A stretch of 50,851 nucleotides of DNA from JBBIRM01 sp037441765 (GTDB lineage Bacteria > Desulfobacterota > BSN033 > UBA1163), in NCBI GenBank assembly GCA_037441765.1, contig JBBIRM010000007.1:1-50851 (forward strand). Reading direction: 5' to 3'. The notes beneath the pieces were generated by a model. The model saw only the letters and a program-made list of their open reading frames with translations, made no database searches and was not told the origin of the DNA. The position numbers and the translations under genes are program-made. Below, in pieces: positions 15,179 to 23,655 of this stretch; the stretch's first letter is position 1, and each line of letters begins with the position of its first letter.

Positions 15179-15877
15179 CTACTTTTTCGAATCCTCCATT
15201 TTGAGAAGGAGTTTTGCGAACAAAAGGTCTTCGGGCGTTGTGATTTTAATATTGACATATGAGCCCGGGAGGATGTGAACCCTCTCTCCAATTCTTTCCA
15301 CCAGTGAGGCATCATCTGTTCCGATGAACCCGTCCTCAATAGCCCTGGCATAAGCCTTCTTGATTAAATCGACCTGAAAGGTTTGGGGGGTTTGAACCTG
15401 CCAGAGGGACTCTCGCTCTAAGGTTCTTAGCACCGTCCCATCAGGATGGGCCATCTTGATTGTCTCTTTGACAGGCATAGCAAAAACCACTGCTCTCAAT
15501 CTCATTGCAGAACGAATCGATTCCTCAATCATCTCCCGGGTGACAAATGGCCGAACCCCATCATGGATGACCACCACCTCCGTATCCTTTGGGAGAAGGT
15601 CCAATCCATTCTTTACAGATTCCTGCCTCCTCTTTCCTCCCGGGATGATCTGTGAGACCTTTTTGTAATGATATTTCTCAACGATCTCTTTGAGGCTGTA
15701 ATCCATATCCTCCTCACCCACAACTAAAAAGATTGAATGGATAAGAGGACATGCTTCAAATTTATCGAGGGTATGAGCGAGAATGGGTTTATCTGCAAGG
15801 AGGTAAAACTGCTTCTTCCTCTCCCCCATGAAACGATGGCCCTTACCAGCAGAGACGATCAGAGCATCGGCCTTCAT
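15179..15877 (-). CDS. ispD: 2-C-methyl-D-erythritol 4-phosphate cytidylyltransferase
   Basis: MEP pathway enzyme coupling CTP and MEP to CDP-ME. The nucleotide-binding loop IVSAGKGHRFMGERKKQF matches the AAGxGxRMxxxxxKQ pattern, with two substitutions from the commonest form. VVVIHDGVRPFV corresponds to the HDAARP loop, and GTDDASLVE is the conserved acidic motif. I chose ATG 15877 (MKADALIVSAG), where family members start; an in-frame GTG at 15904 would add nine residues. The gene ends ten bases before ispF starts. Upstream lies the PIN/TRAM membrane protein gene. Confidence 0.95.
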   Translation of the reverse strand: MKADALIVSAGKGHRFMGERKKQFYLLADKPILAHTLDKFEACPLIHSIFLVVGEEDMDYSLKEIVEKYHYKKVSQIIPGGKRRQESVKNGLDLLPKDTEVVVIHDGVRPFVTREMIEESIRSAMRLRAVVFAMPVKETIKMAHPDGTVLRTLERESLWQVQTPQTFQVDLIKKAYARAIEDGFIGTDDASLVERIGERVHILPGSYVNIKITTPEDLLFAKLLLKMEDSKK

Positions 15878-15924
15878 CAGTCCAAAGCCAAATGATATTC
15901 CCACCCTTAAACAAATGCTTTAGG

Positions 15925-16986
15925 TTAGTATTCGCTATCCAGGGGATAGTAATAATCCTTCCCCTTGGCATCTCTGGTGGATTCTTCCTTGAGTCGGGCA
16001 AAGATCATTCTTCCTGCCGGGGTCTGTAGAACACTGGTCACAATGACATCCACATTTCTCCCCATCTGTCGCCTTCCATTGTCAACAACGATCATTGTCC
16101 CATCATCCAGATAAGCCACCCCCTGTCCCACTTCCTTCCCCTCTTTTAGAATCTTCACATTCATCTCTTCCCCAGGAAGGACAACAGGTTTGAGTGAGTT
16201 GGCCAGCACGTTGATATTCAAGACATCAATTCCCTGAAGTTCAGCCACCTTATTAAGATTGGAGTCATTGGTGACAATCTTACCGCGCACCTCTTTTGCC
16301 AACTCAATCAGCTTGGCATCGACATCCTTAATGGAAGGGTAATCGTTATCGATGATCTTCACCTCCACATCCACCTGCTTTTGAATATGGTGAAGAACCT
16401 CCAATCCTCTTTTACCTCTTGTCCGTTTGATAGGGTCGGAGGAATCCGCAATGTGCTGAAGTTCGCTGAGGACGAATTGAGGAATGAGGATGGTCCCTTC
16501 GATGAATCCACTTTCTGTCACATCAGCAATTCTGCCATCGATAATCACACTCGTATCTAAAATCTTCGGGCTTCCACTCTTAGGAGGACTTTTTGAAAAG
16601 AATTTCAAACCATGAAGGTGAACCTCTTCCCCCTTTTTGAAACCAATCCGAAGGCCAATATAACCGCATATTCCGTAAAGGATAGCATAAAGGGGAAGGG
16701 TGATGGGTTGATCGTTAATAAGGTTTGTGAAAAAGACGTTAGAGATGAGGCTGGCTATTAACATTCCGATGAGTAATCCAATAATGCTCCCTAAAAGATT
16801 TTTTAAGGGAACTTTCTTTAACCCCCCTTCCATCAGAAGGGTAAGCCCTCCAATGAGAAGTCCTCCAATAAATCCCCAGAGTCTTATCTGGGAAGCTGAA
16901 GAAATTTCTCCAACTAAGGCATAGCCACTTACTCCGCAAATAAAAAATAGAATAAGACGAAGGATCCAAACACCCAATCTTTTCAC
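15925..16986 (-). CDS. PIN/TRAM domain integral membrane protein (YacL family)
   Basis: 353 residues. The N-terminal 120 contain about four hydrophobic helices; a PIN nuclease-like domain starts with ILDTSVIIDGRIAD (first Asp), continues through FVLSELQHIAD (Glu), DVDAKLIELA and IVTNDSNLNKVA (further acids), and a C-terminal TRAM-like RNA-binding part ends the protein (GQGVAYLDDGTMIVVDNGRR). The four acidic PIN positions appear intact, so RNase activity is plausible, but the family's cellular substrate is not established to my knowledge. It sits between carD and ispD, a conserved neighbourhood. Confidence 0.88.
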   Translation of the reverse strand: MKRLGVWILRLILFFICGVSGYALVGEISSASQIRLWGFIGGLLIGGLTLLMEGGLKKVPLKNLLGSIIGLLIGMLIASLISNVFFTNLINDQPITLPLYAILYGICGYIGLRIGFKKGEEVHLHGLKFFSKSPPKSGSPKILDTSVIIDGRIADVTESGFIEGTILIPQFVLSELQHIADSSDPIKRTRGKRGLEVLHHIQKQVDVEVKIIDNDYPSIKDVDAKLIELAKEVRGKIVTNDSNLNKVAELQGIDVLNINVLANSLKPVVLPGEEMNVKILKEGKEVGQGVAYLDDGTMIVVDNGRRQMGRNVDVIVTSVLQTPAGRMIFARLKEESTRDAKGKDYYYPLDSEY

Positions 16987-17051
16987 CTCCTTTCTCTGGA
17001 ATAAAATAAATTAGAATATTTTTAAAAAGAAGAAGGGTGATTTCGGTAAGG

Positions 17052-17534
17052 TTAATGGCCAAAGATGGTTTTAATCTCCTTGAGAATATCCGCCTCTTTG
17101 ACTTCTCGAGCAATGGCCAGTTCCTTGACCAGAAGATTTTTAGCCAGATCCATGATTTTTCTTTCTCCAAAGGAGAGCTCTTTCTCTGCCTTCAGGAGGT
17201 AAAGGTCACGAAGGACTTCGGCGATTTCGTAAATAGACCCCGTATTGATCTTTTCCATATATTCTCGATATCTCCGGTTCCATGTCTGGGTGTCTAAGGT
17301 AACATCCCGTTCTTTTAAAATTTGGATGACCTTTGACACATCAACCTTTTTTATCACTCCTCGAAGCCTCACTGTATTGACACTGTCCTTGGGGATCATG
17401 ATGGTCATTCCATTATCCATAATTCGAAGGATATAGAATTTTTGCTCCTTTCCCGAGATCTGTTTGGTTTCAATGGCTTCAATCACCCCTACCCCATGAC
17501 CTGGATATACTGCTTTATCACCAATCTGAAACAT
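17052..17534 (-). CDS. carD: CarD-family transcriptional regulator
   Basis: 160-residue protein. The N-terminal Tudor-like RNA-polymerase-interaction domain reads MFQIGDKAVYPGHGVGVIEAI and continues to the PKDSVNTVRLR region, followed by an all-helical C-terminal domain (LTRREYMEKINTG-like segment and ELSFGERKIMDLAKNLLVKELA). CarD binds the RNAP beta subunit and stabilises open complexes, classically at rRNA and housekeeping promoters. It is the promoter-proximal gene of the leftward carD-PIN-ispD-ispF-gltX-cysS block. GGAAGGGGGTTC just upstream of the ATG provides a ribosome site. Confidence 0.94.
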   Translation of the reverse strand: MFQIGDKAVYPGHGVGVIEAIETKQISGKEQKFYILRIMDNGMTIMIPKDSVNTVRLRGVIKKVDVSKVIQILKERDVTLDTQTWNRRYREYMEKINTGSIYEIAEVLRDLYLLKAEKELSFGERKIMDLAKNLLVKELAIAREVKEADILKEIKTIFGH

Positions 17535-17627
17535 AAAACAGAACCCCCTTCCTTCCGGTCACCCAATAAAAATTTTTGTGTAGTGACCTATTTAAGATTG
17601 AGAATGGGAGGAGAATCCTGTGGGCGA

Positions 17628-18776
17628 TTAGGTTCCCTTGGCTTTGCCAATCCTTACAATATCGTCCACATCAGGTTTCTCCCCATTGATCAGCTTCCCA
17701 ATGGAAGCATCGATTCCAAAACATGAAGAGATTTTAATGGTACCTTTCACTTCCCCCCTTCCGAGAGGGGTTCCAGGAGCAAAAACCTCCATCAGGTCTC
17801 CTACCTTGAGGCCTGATAGTTTACCAGCATTAATAAAGACCTCCTCACCCTCGACCTTAGCAATCCGGCAGAACCAATCCAATCCCTCTAACTCCCTGGT
17901 TAGCAAACGAGCCAATTCTCCAATAGTTAGATCAATCGCTCTCCCTTTAGCCTTTTCTTCGGAGAAGGCCCCCTTTTCTTTGGTTGCGATGATAGGATTA
18001 TTTGAAGAGAGCGTCTTTATGGTTTTCCCCTCAAAGGTCTCCACAACTCTTAAATCGATTTTCAAAATGGCTGAGGAGGTCGGCTCCTCATCTTTGGGGG
18101 ATTTGGCTGTAAAGATGTAAGGTCCTGAAAGCTGACCCATGATCAGTGCATGAACGCCAAAAATCTCATTTAACAGATGGAGGACTTTGGGTGTTTCTAT
18201 ATCCTTCAGGGAAATCCCTTTCTCTTTAAGAAAATCCTTGACCATTGGATAGTCGATAAAGAGGATTTTTAAGGAGCGACGGGAAATTTCTTTTATCAAT
18301 TTTTCAGCGATCCAATCCCCTAATATCTCCTCTGAGGTAGTTGTCCGATCGTCAAAATGGGCAATTAATACTTTTCTCTTAAGATCAGGAGACTTCTGAA
18401 CAGTTGAAGAAACCAGATAAACCTCTTTCTCTTTTTCTGTCAGAGGGGGTCCTTCAGTTGTGGGAAAAGATTCGCTTTTTGTCTCCATCTTCTGATAAGA
18501 TGGGATGATATAGGCCTGTCTGTTGGAAAGGTATTCTTCAACAGGAACATATAGATATTTCGGCTGGCCTCCTGTCTCAATGAATTTTGGATTAAGTACC
18601 TTCACATATTCTTTTTTATCAATTATGACAACCTCTTTATCCAACAATTCCTTCATCTTCGCCTTATGGGGGGGAGCCTTTTTGATAGGAAACCAGGATG
18701 GAGTAGAACAGGCGAAAATAAAAAGAAGAATAAAGAGGAGGATTAAAATGGGAGGGTTAAACCTTTTCCCTTTCAA
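17628..18776 (-). CDS. predicted outer-membrane lipoprotein with CsgG/FlgT-like regions
   Basis: 382 residues with a lipoprotein signal: basic start MKGKRFNPP, hydrophobic ILILLFILLFIF, then AC (Cys at about residue 23) as lipidation site. The middle part (VLIAHFDDRTTTSEEILGDWIAEKLIKE to LGQLSGPYIF) resembles the nucleoside-binding-like fold of CsgG/TolB-type and curli/flagellar proteins that begin 'vaV..F.d.s...lg..ia..l...L'. The last 90 residues (RIAKVEGEEVFINAGKLSGLKVGDLMEVF) resemble the FlgT C-terminal barrel. No flagellar or curli genes are near. Function: envelope protein of unknown role. It precedes carD by 94 bases in the same direction. Confidence 0.7.
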   Translation of the reverse strand: MKGKRFNPPILILLFILLFIFACSTPSWFPIKKAPPHKAKMKELLDKEVVIIDKKEYVKVLNPKFIETGGQPKYLYVPVEEYLSNRQAYIIPSYQKMETKSESFPTTEGPPLTEKEKEVYLVSSTVQKSPDLKRKVLIAHFDDRTTTSEEILGDWIAEKLIKEISRRSLKILFIDYPMVKDFLKEKGISLKDIETPKVLHLLNEIFGVHALIMGQLSGPYIFTAKSPKDEEPTSSAILKIDLRVVETFEGKTIKTLSSNNPIIATKEKGAFSEEKAKGRAIDLTIGELARLLTRELEGLDWFCRIAKVEGEEVFINAGKLSGLKVGDLMEVFAPGTPLGRGEVKGTIKISSCFGIDASIGKLINGEKPDVDDIVRIGKAKGT

Positions 18777-18906
18777 GTTATTTTCCCCTTTAAACTAATA
18801 TATATTTATACCTTAAAAATCTAAAAAAATCAATTAATCATTATAATTTTTTGGATTTTTTATGGGAAAATCTGTACGGGGTTAAAAATTCAATTTAAAC
18901 AATAAG

Positions 18907-19713
18907 TTACCTAATTTCATCCCTTTTTACTAAAGTGGATGAAAGGAAGTCCTCTATTTTTTGAATATCCTCAGGGATATCGACACATATGGGTTCATAT
19001 TGGACTGGTACCACTTTAATCCTTACTCCGTTTTCAAGTGCCCTGAGTTGTTCCAGCTTTTCAATTTTTTCCAAGGGGGTGGGTTTCATTTTAGAGAACC
19101 TCAGGAGAAAATTACGACGGAATACATAAACCCCAATATGTTTGAAAACCCTTTTTGGCAAAAGATCTTTAGCTTTTAAAGGGTTTGAAAGAAGCCTCTC
19201 TACATTTAGGTCTCTTGGCAGGGGAATGGGAGAGCGGGAGAAGTAAAGGGCATCGTTTTTTCGATTTACCACCACTTTTACAATGTTTGGATTTAGCCAG
19301 TCCTTGACTTCTACAATTTTGGTCATCAAAGTGGAGAGCAAGAGTTCTTTGTCTCTCAAAAGGGGCCTAATGGCTTGGTCTATAACCCGACCTTTAATCA
19401 ATGGTTCGTCTCCCTGAACGTTGACAATGATTTCTGCCATAAGTTTTCTGGCCACTTCTGCCACCCTATCTGTTCCTGTGAGATGGTCAGGTGAGGTCAT
19501 GATTGCCTTCCCACCAAATGATTTAACGACCTCCATGATTCTCTGATCATCTGTGGCTATTAACACCTCATCAATCAATCTGGATTGGCAAACCCCCTCA
19601 TAGACATACTGGATCATTGGCTTACCAAGAATGCGGGCGAGTGGTTTACCTTCAAACCTGGTTGAACCATATCGGGCAGGAATAACCGCGGAGATTTTAG
19701 CATTCTTTCCCAT
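18907..19713 (-). CDS. kdsB: 3-deoxy-manno-octulosonate cytidylyltransferase
   Basis: CMP-Kdo synthetase activates Kdo for lipid A inner-core assembly in the cytoplasm. 268 residues with family motifs: VIPARYGSTRFEGKPL (nucleotide loop), EVLIATDD, LTGTDRVAEVA, NVQGDEPLI, YFSRSPIP, KHIGVYVFRRNFL and LEKIEKLEQLRALE. Its presence is strong evidence for a Gram-negative LPS envelope. It stands alone, flanked by an A+T-rich gap on the left and a repeat-filled gap on the right. Confidence 0.96.
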   Translation of the reverse strand: MGKNAKISAVIPARYGSTRFEGKPLARILGKPMIQYVYEGVCQSRLIDEVLIATDDQRIMEVVKSFGGKAIMTSPDHLTGTDRVAEVARKLMAEIIVNVQGDEPLIKGRVIDQAIRPLLRDKELLLSTLMTKIVEVKDWLNPNIVKVVVNRKNDALYFSRSPIPLPRDLNVERLLSNPLKAKDLLPKRVFKHIGVYVFRRNFLLRFSKMKPTPLEKIEKLEQLRALENGVRIKVVPVQYEPICVDIPEDIQKIEDFLSSTLVKRDEIR

Positions 19714-20073
19714 TGGATTTATGATTCCATTAAATCAGAATAGAGTCTGAGTGTCAACCTTTGTTAAAGAAAGATCTTAAAAAATTCTTGAAAGAGTGGG
19801 GAGGTAGGGTTCCAAAACCTCCTCCCTTTTCAAAGAGGGGAGATTTAGGGTGCCTTTTTGCCAAAGGGGAAAAAACGCTATTTCCTCCCTTTAGCAAAGG
19901 GAGCTCGGGAGGGATTTTACAAAGATTTTAAAACAACTATAAGGGGATTTTTAATGGAATTGCGCGAAGAGATAGCAACTAAGCAATATCAAAAACCAAG
20001 AAAAACAAGGAATTAGTTGGAATCAGTTTTTGGCAAAAGAGCAAAAAAGACCCCTTCGATGGCAAATAGGAAT
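19714..20073. repeat. intergenic stretch with three REP-like palindromes
   Basis: 360 gene-free bases between kdsB and the aminotransferase. Three short hairpins of the same type lie in a row: CTCCCTTTTCAAAGAGGGGAG (around 19822-19842), CCTTTTTGCCAAAGGGG (19853-19869) and CTCCCTTTAGCAAAGGGAG (19885-19903). They share the pattern C-run/TTT/AAA/G-run. They may act as terminators or be copies of a mobile palindromic repeat; similar units lie at 28031-28240. Confidence 0.6.
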
Positions 20074-21264
20074 TTAACCTTTCAATCCGTATTTTTCTGC
20101 CAGATCTTTAAATCCAGGAAGAGCCCTTTCGATTGTCTTTTTCTCAACCGGATAGGCGATTCGGAAGAAGCCAGGTTTTCCAAACCCCCTTCCAGGTACG
20201 GTCAGAATCCTTTTCATCTGGAGTTCTTTTACAAAGGCCACATCATCCTCAATAGGCGATTTTGGGAAGAGATAGAATGCCCCCTTAGGCTTAACAACTT
20301 GATAGCCGAAGGAGGTTAGGGCATCATAGAAGAGATTTCGTTTCTCCTCATAGATTCCAACGTTGACGGAATTCCTCTGAAGGGGTCCAACCAGCCTCAG
20401 CATCAGGGCAGGGGCATTGACAAATCCGAGGGTGCGGTTTGCAAAGACAAGGGCTTGCATCATATCCTCAAGGTCTTCGCAGAGAGGACTTACAGCCACA
20501 TACCCAATTCTCTCTCCTGGGAGGGAGAGGTCTTTGGAGTGAGAGGTGACACGAATGGTATTAGGATAGTAGTGAAAAACAATAGGAAGTTCGATCTCAT
20601 CATAGATAATCCTTCGATAAGCCTCATCGCTAATGAGGAAGAGGGTTTTTCTCAGTTGTTGATTCTTACTTTTCAATAATTCTCCCAATTGGATCAGCGA
20701 TTCCCTATCATATACCACCCCTGTTGGGTTGTTGGGGCTATTGATGAGGATGGCCTTGGTCTTTTCTCCAATTGCCTTCTCAATCTCGGAAATATTAAGC
20801 GAGAAGTCCTCATTTGTCTCGACCAATCGAATCTTCCCTCCGCAGTTATCAATGTAAAACTTAAACTCCATGAAGTAAGGGGAAGGAACGATAACTTCAT
20901 CCCCCTCATCCAGTATGGCCTTTAAAACAACATTGAGCCCCCCTGCTGCCCCAACTGTCATCACCACATGTTTCTCATTAAAGTCGAGCCCAGATTCCTC
21001 TGTAAGGTATTCAGCGATGATTTTTCGTGTCTCTATATATCCATTGTTGGGCATATATCGATGCATCCCCATGATGGGTTGATCGGCAAGATTTTTAAGT
21101 GCAATCTTCAAAGACTGAGGAGGTTCGATATCTGGGTTTCCAAGAGAAAAGTCAAAGACATTTTCTACCCCATATTTTCGCTTCAATTCCTCCCCTTCCT
21201 CAAACATCCGCCTCACCCAGGAGGCACCCTCCAGGGCATCCTTCACCTTCTTTGAAATAGCCAT
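20074..21264 (-). CDS. PLP-dependent aminotransferase, class I/II (aspartate aminotransferase-like)
   Basis: 396-residue fold-type I aminotransferase. Visible: the substrate-loop DFSLGNPDIEPP, GAAGGLNVVLKAILD, INSPNNPTGVVYD (Asn that contacts PLP), LISDEAYRRIIYD (Asp/Tyr for PLP), and the Schiff-base Lys in SHSKDLSLPGERIGY. The substrate-carboxylate Arg is in FFRIAYPVEKK. Sequence gives no firm substrate; aspartate, aromatic or branched amino acids are all possible. The start has AAGGAT and GGGGAG upstream of the ATG. Its 5' leader contains mutually exclusive hairpins (21313-21416) that look like a transcription attenuator, suggesting control by premature termination. Confidence 0.9.
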   Translation of the reverse strand: MAISKKVKDALEGASWVRRMFEEGEELKRKYGVENVFDFSLGNPDIEPPQSLKIALKNLADQPIMGMHRYMPNNGYIETRKIIAEYLTEESGLDFNEKHVVMTVGAAGGLNVVLKAILDEGDEVIVPSPYFMEFKFYIDNCGGKIRLVETNEDFSLNISEIEKAIGEKTKAILINSPNNPTGVVYDRESLIQLGELLKSKNQQLRKTLFLISDEAYRRIIYDEIELPIVFHYYPNTIRVTSHSKDLSLPGERIGYVAVSPLCEDLEDMMQALVFANRTLGFVNAPALMLRLVGPLQRNSVNVGIYEEKRNLFYDALTSFGYQVVKPKGAFYLFPKSPIEDDVAFVKELQMKRILTVPGRGFGKPGFFRIAYPVEKKTIERALPGFKDLAEKYGLKG

Positions 21265-21312
21265 ATCCTTTTACTCCCCTTTCTAAGGTTTTAATGAAAT
21301 TTAAAATAAAAA

Positions 21313-21416
21313 AGCCATAGGGTTGCCCTATGGCTTAAAATTAAAAAGCCATGGGGCCTCAATTAAGTCACCCATGGCTTCCCCATACCCAAATGGGAAT
21401 GGCCCTATGGGTGACT
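21313..21416 (-). promoter_or_regulatory. candidate attenuator (antiterminator/tandem terminators) in the aminotransferase leader
   Basis: On the minus strand, in order of transcription: hairpin 3 pairs AGTCACCCAT with ATGGGTGACT (21416-21407 with 21375-21366, 10 bp) and encloses an inner hairpin. Hairpin 2 pairs AGCCATGGG with CCCATGGCT (21379-21371 with 21355-21347) and is followed by TTTTTAATTTT. Hairpin 1 pairs AGCCATAGGG with CCCTATGGCT (21335-21313) and is followed by TTTTTTATTTT. Hairpins 3 and 2 share bases 21371-21375, so only one can form. A minus-strand TTGACA (21505-21500) lies upstream. No minus-strand gene precedes these terminators, so they should terminate a leader rather than an upstream gene. 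Confidence 0.6.
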
Positions 21417-21512
21417 CTTATTAAAATAAAAGTAGTAATTAAAGAAGTTTTTCATTTTTTGACCTTTCGAGAAATTAATTAAACATATTTTGGTTTCCTT
21501 GTCAAGGGGAAT

Positions 21513-21541
21513 TTGACATTTATTAAAAATCCCTTTAATAT
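21513..21541 (+). promoter_or_regulatory. sigma70-type promoter of the EF-G gene
   Basis: TTGACA (21513-21518), 17-base spacer, TAATAT (21536-21541). The predicted transcript starts about 30 bases before ATG 21580. An in-frame TTG at 21541 lies in the -10 box and therefore cannot be the start. Confidence 0.65.
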
Positions 21542-21579
21542 TGCAAAGATATATTCTCATTGGTGAAATTAAAGTAGTG

Positions 21580-23619
21580 ATGGCTGGAGAGAAAAGACTT
21601 CAAAGGACGAGAAATATCGGTTTTATGGCCCACATTGATGCGGGGAAGACTACTGTCACCGAGAGGGTCCTTTTCTATACAAAGAAGATTCATAAGATGG
21701 GAGAAGTCCACGAAGGCACCGCGGTGATGGATTGGATGCCCCAGGAACAGGAGAGGGGAATTACCATCACTTCTGCGGTGACCACTGTGGAGTGGAAAGG
21801 GAGTATCATTCATATCATTGATACACCTGGACATGTTGACTTTACTATTGAGGTGGAGCGCTCGCTTCGGGTATTAGATGGAGCGATTGCCATCTTCAGC
21901 GCTGTAGATGGGGTTGAGCCCCAATCCGAGACGGTCTGGCATCAGGCGGACAAATACAGAGTTCCCAAGTTGGCCTTTATAAATAAGATGGATAGAGTGG
22001 GTGCTGATTTTTTTGAGGCAGTCAAAATGATCATTGAGCGTTTGGGGGCAAATCCTGTAGTTTTACAGATCCCCATTGGCAAGGAAGATCGGTTTATTGG
22101 AGTCATTGACCTAATCAAGATGAAAGGGATCGTATGGGATGAACAAAGCCTTGGGGTGATTTTTAAAGAAGTTTCCATTCCCGAGGATTTAAGAGGAAAG
22201 GCTACTTATCATCGCTCAAAATTGATTGAATCAGTAGTAGAGTTTGACGATGCCCTTATGGAACGATACCTCAATGGGGAGGAGATCTCTGAGTCAGAAA
22301 TAAAGTCTGTCTTAAGAAAGGCTACGATTCAAATGAAGGCTGTGCCAGTTCTTTGTGGGGCAGCGCTGAGGAACCAGGGGATTCAGCCCCTCATCGATGC
22401 CATTGTGGAATATCTTCCTTCCCCACTCGACATCCCTCCTGTAAGGGGAGAAAATCCCCAGACCGGGGAAGTAATGGAGAGGAAGGCAGATGATGGAGAG
22501 TTATTTACAGCCCTGGCCTTCAAAGTGATGATGGAGGAAGGGAGAAAACTCGTTTACATCCGAATCTATTCCGGGGTTCTAAAGGTAGGGGCGGAGGTTT
22601 ATAACCCTCGGTTAAAGAAAAGCGAAAAGATCTCCAGAATCTTTCAGATGCATGCCCACCAAAGGACGCGTGTGGAGGAGGCAAAAAGTGGGGAGATCGT
22701 GGCAGTGATGGGATTGAAGGAGACCACCACTGGAGATACCCTCTGTGATCGCCTTAACCCAATTCTCCTTGAGCCTATCGATTTTTATAAACCTGTGATG
22801 TCTGTTGCGGTGGAACCCAGAACCAATCAAGACCAGGATAAACTGGCTGAATCTCTTCACAAGTTAAGCGAGGAAGACCCTACCTTTCATGTTAAGTTTG
22901 ATGAGGATACAGGTCAAACGATTATTTCGGGCATGGGGGAGTTGCACCTCGATGTATTGATAAATCGTCTCCAGACTGAATATCATCTTTCTGTCAATGT
23001 TGGTAAACCCCAGGTCGTCTATCGTGAGACGATTGAAAAAGAGGTAGAGGCAATGGCAAGGTTTTTAAAAGATGTTGAAGAGATCAGACATTTCGCTGAA
23101 GTTTTTCTTCGAATCTCACCAAATGGCCGGGGGAAAGGGATAGAGTTTCGTTCAGAGGTTCCAGATGGACTCCTTGGGAAGGAGGGGATTCTTTCTGTGG
23201 AAGAGGGAATACGGGAGGGCTCCACTGTTGGAGTGATTATGGGATACCCCCTTACGGATATCTGTGTTACCCTGTTAAAGGCCAATGTTGATCCGGAACA
23301 TCCCTCCACCCTCGCCCTCAAAATTGCCTCCTCCAATGCATTGAGAGAGGGCTGCAAGAAGGCACAACCTGTATTGATGGAACCAATGATGGAGGTAACC
23401 ATCATCGTCCCGGAGGAGTTTATGGGGGTCGTTGTTGGTGACCTGAAGGCAAGGAAGAGTTCTGTGGAATCCATCATCCATAAGGGGAAGGTCACACTGA
23501 TCAAATCCATCTCTCCCCTGACCCGCATGTTTGGTTATTCAACCGATTTAAGGTCGCTCACCCAAGGCCGAGGAACCTTTTCCATGCAGTTCTCAAGATA
23601 CGATAAGGTGGTAAGTTGA
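21580..23619 (+). CDS. fusA: elongation factor G-like GTPase, probably EF-G2 type
   Basis: 679-residue translational GTPase. G motifs: AHIDAGKTTVTE (P loop), EQERGITITSA (switch I), DTPGHVDF (G3 with catalytic His), INKMDRVGAD (G4). Domains II, III (SGMGELHLDVL), IV and V (EPMMEVTIIVPEEFMGVVVGDL) follow. Domain IV lacks the RQSGGRGQY(G) motif of canonical EF-G and instead reads EVEAMARFLKDVEEIRHFAEVFL. It also stands outside a ribosomal-protein operon. Both points favour a secondary EF-G (ribosome recycling or specialised) over the main translocase. The start ATG is chosen by promoter position and homology. Confidence 0.88.
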   Translation: MAGEKRLQRTRNIGFMAHIDAGKTTVTERVLFYTKKIHKMGEVHEGTAVMDWMPQEQERGITITSAVTTVEWKGSIIHIIDTPGHVDFTIEVERSLRVLDGAIAIFSAVDGVEPQSETVWHQADKYRVPKLAFINKMDRVGADFFEAVKMIIERLGANPVVLQIPIGKEDRFIGVIDLIKMKGIVWDEQSLGVIFKEVSIPEDLRGKATYHRSKLIESVVEFDDALMERYLNGEEISESEIKSVLRKATIQMKAVPVLCGAALRNQGIQPLIDAIVEYLPSPLDIPPVRGENPQTGEVMERKADDGELFTALAFKVMMEEGRKLVYIRIYSGVLKVGAEVYNPRLKKSEKISRIFQMHAHQRTRVEEAKSGEIVAVMGLKETTTGDTLCDRLNPILLEPIDFYKPVMSVAVEPRTNQDQDKLAESLHKLSEEDPTFHVKFDEDTGQTIISGMGELHLDVLINRLQTEYHLSVNVGKPQVVYRETIEKEVEAMARFLKDVEEIRHFAEVFLRISPNGRGKGIEFRSEVPDGLLGKEGILSVEEGIREGSTVGVIMGYPLTDICVTLLKANVDPEHPSTLALKIASSNALREGCKKAQPVLMEPMMEVTIIVPEEFMGVVVGDLKARKSSVESIIHKGKVTLIKSISPLTRMFGYSTDLRSLTQGRGTFSMQFSRYDKVVS

Positions 23620-23655
23620 AGGGGTTATAACCCTGCTTGCAATTTGGGAATCTTG

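Noticed and set aside
21313..21379. The two hairpins as ordinary 3' terminators
   Set aside because: Their T-runs are on the minus strand, but the only gene upstream on that side is transcribed away (EF-G, plus strand), so they lie in a 5' leader.
21541..21580. TTG 21541 as the start of the EF-G gene
   Set aside because: It overlaps the -10 box of a near-consensus promoter, and EF-G homology begins after ATG 21580.
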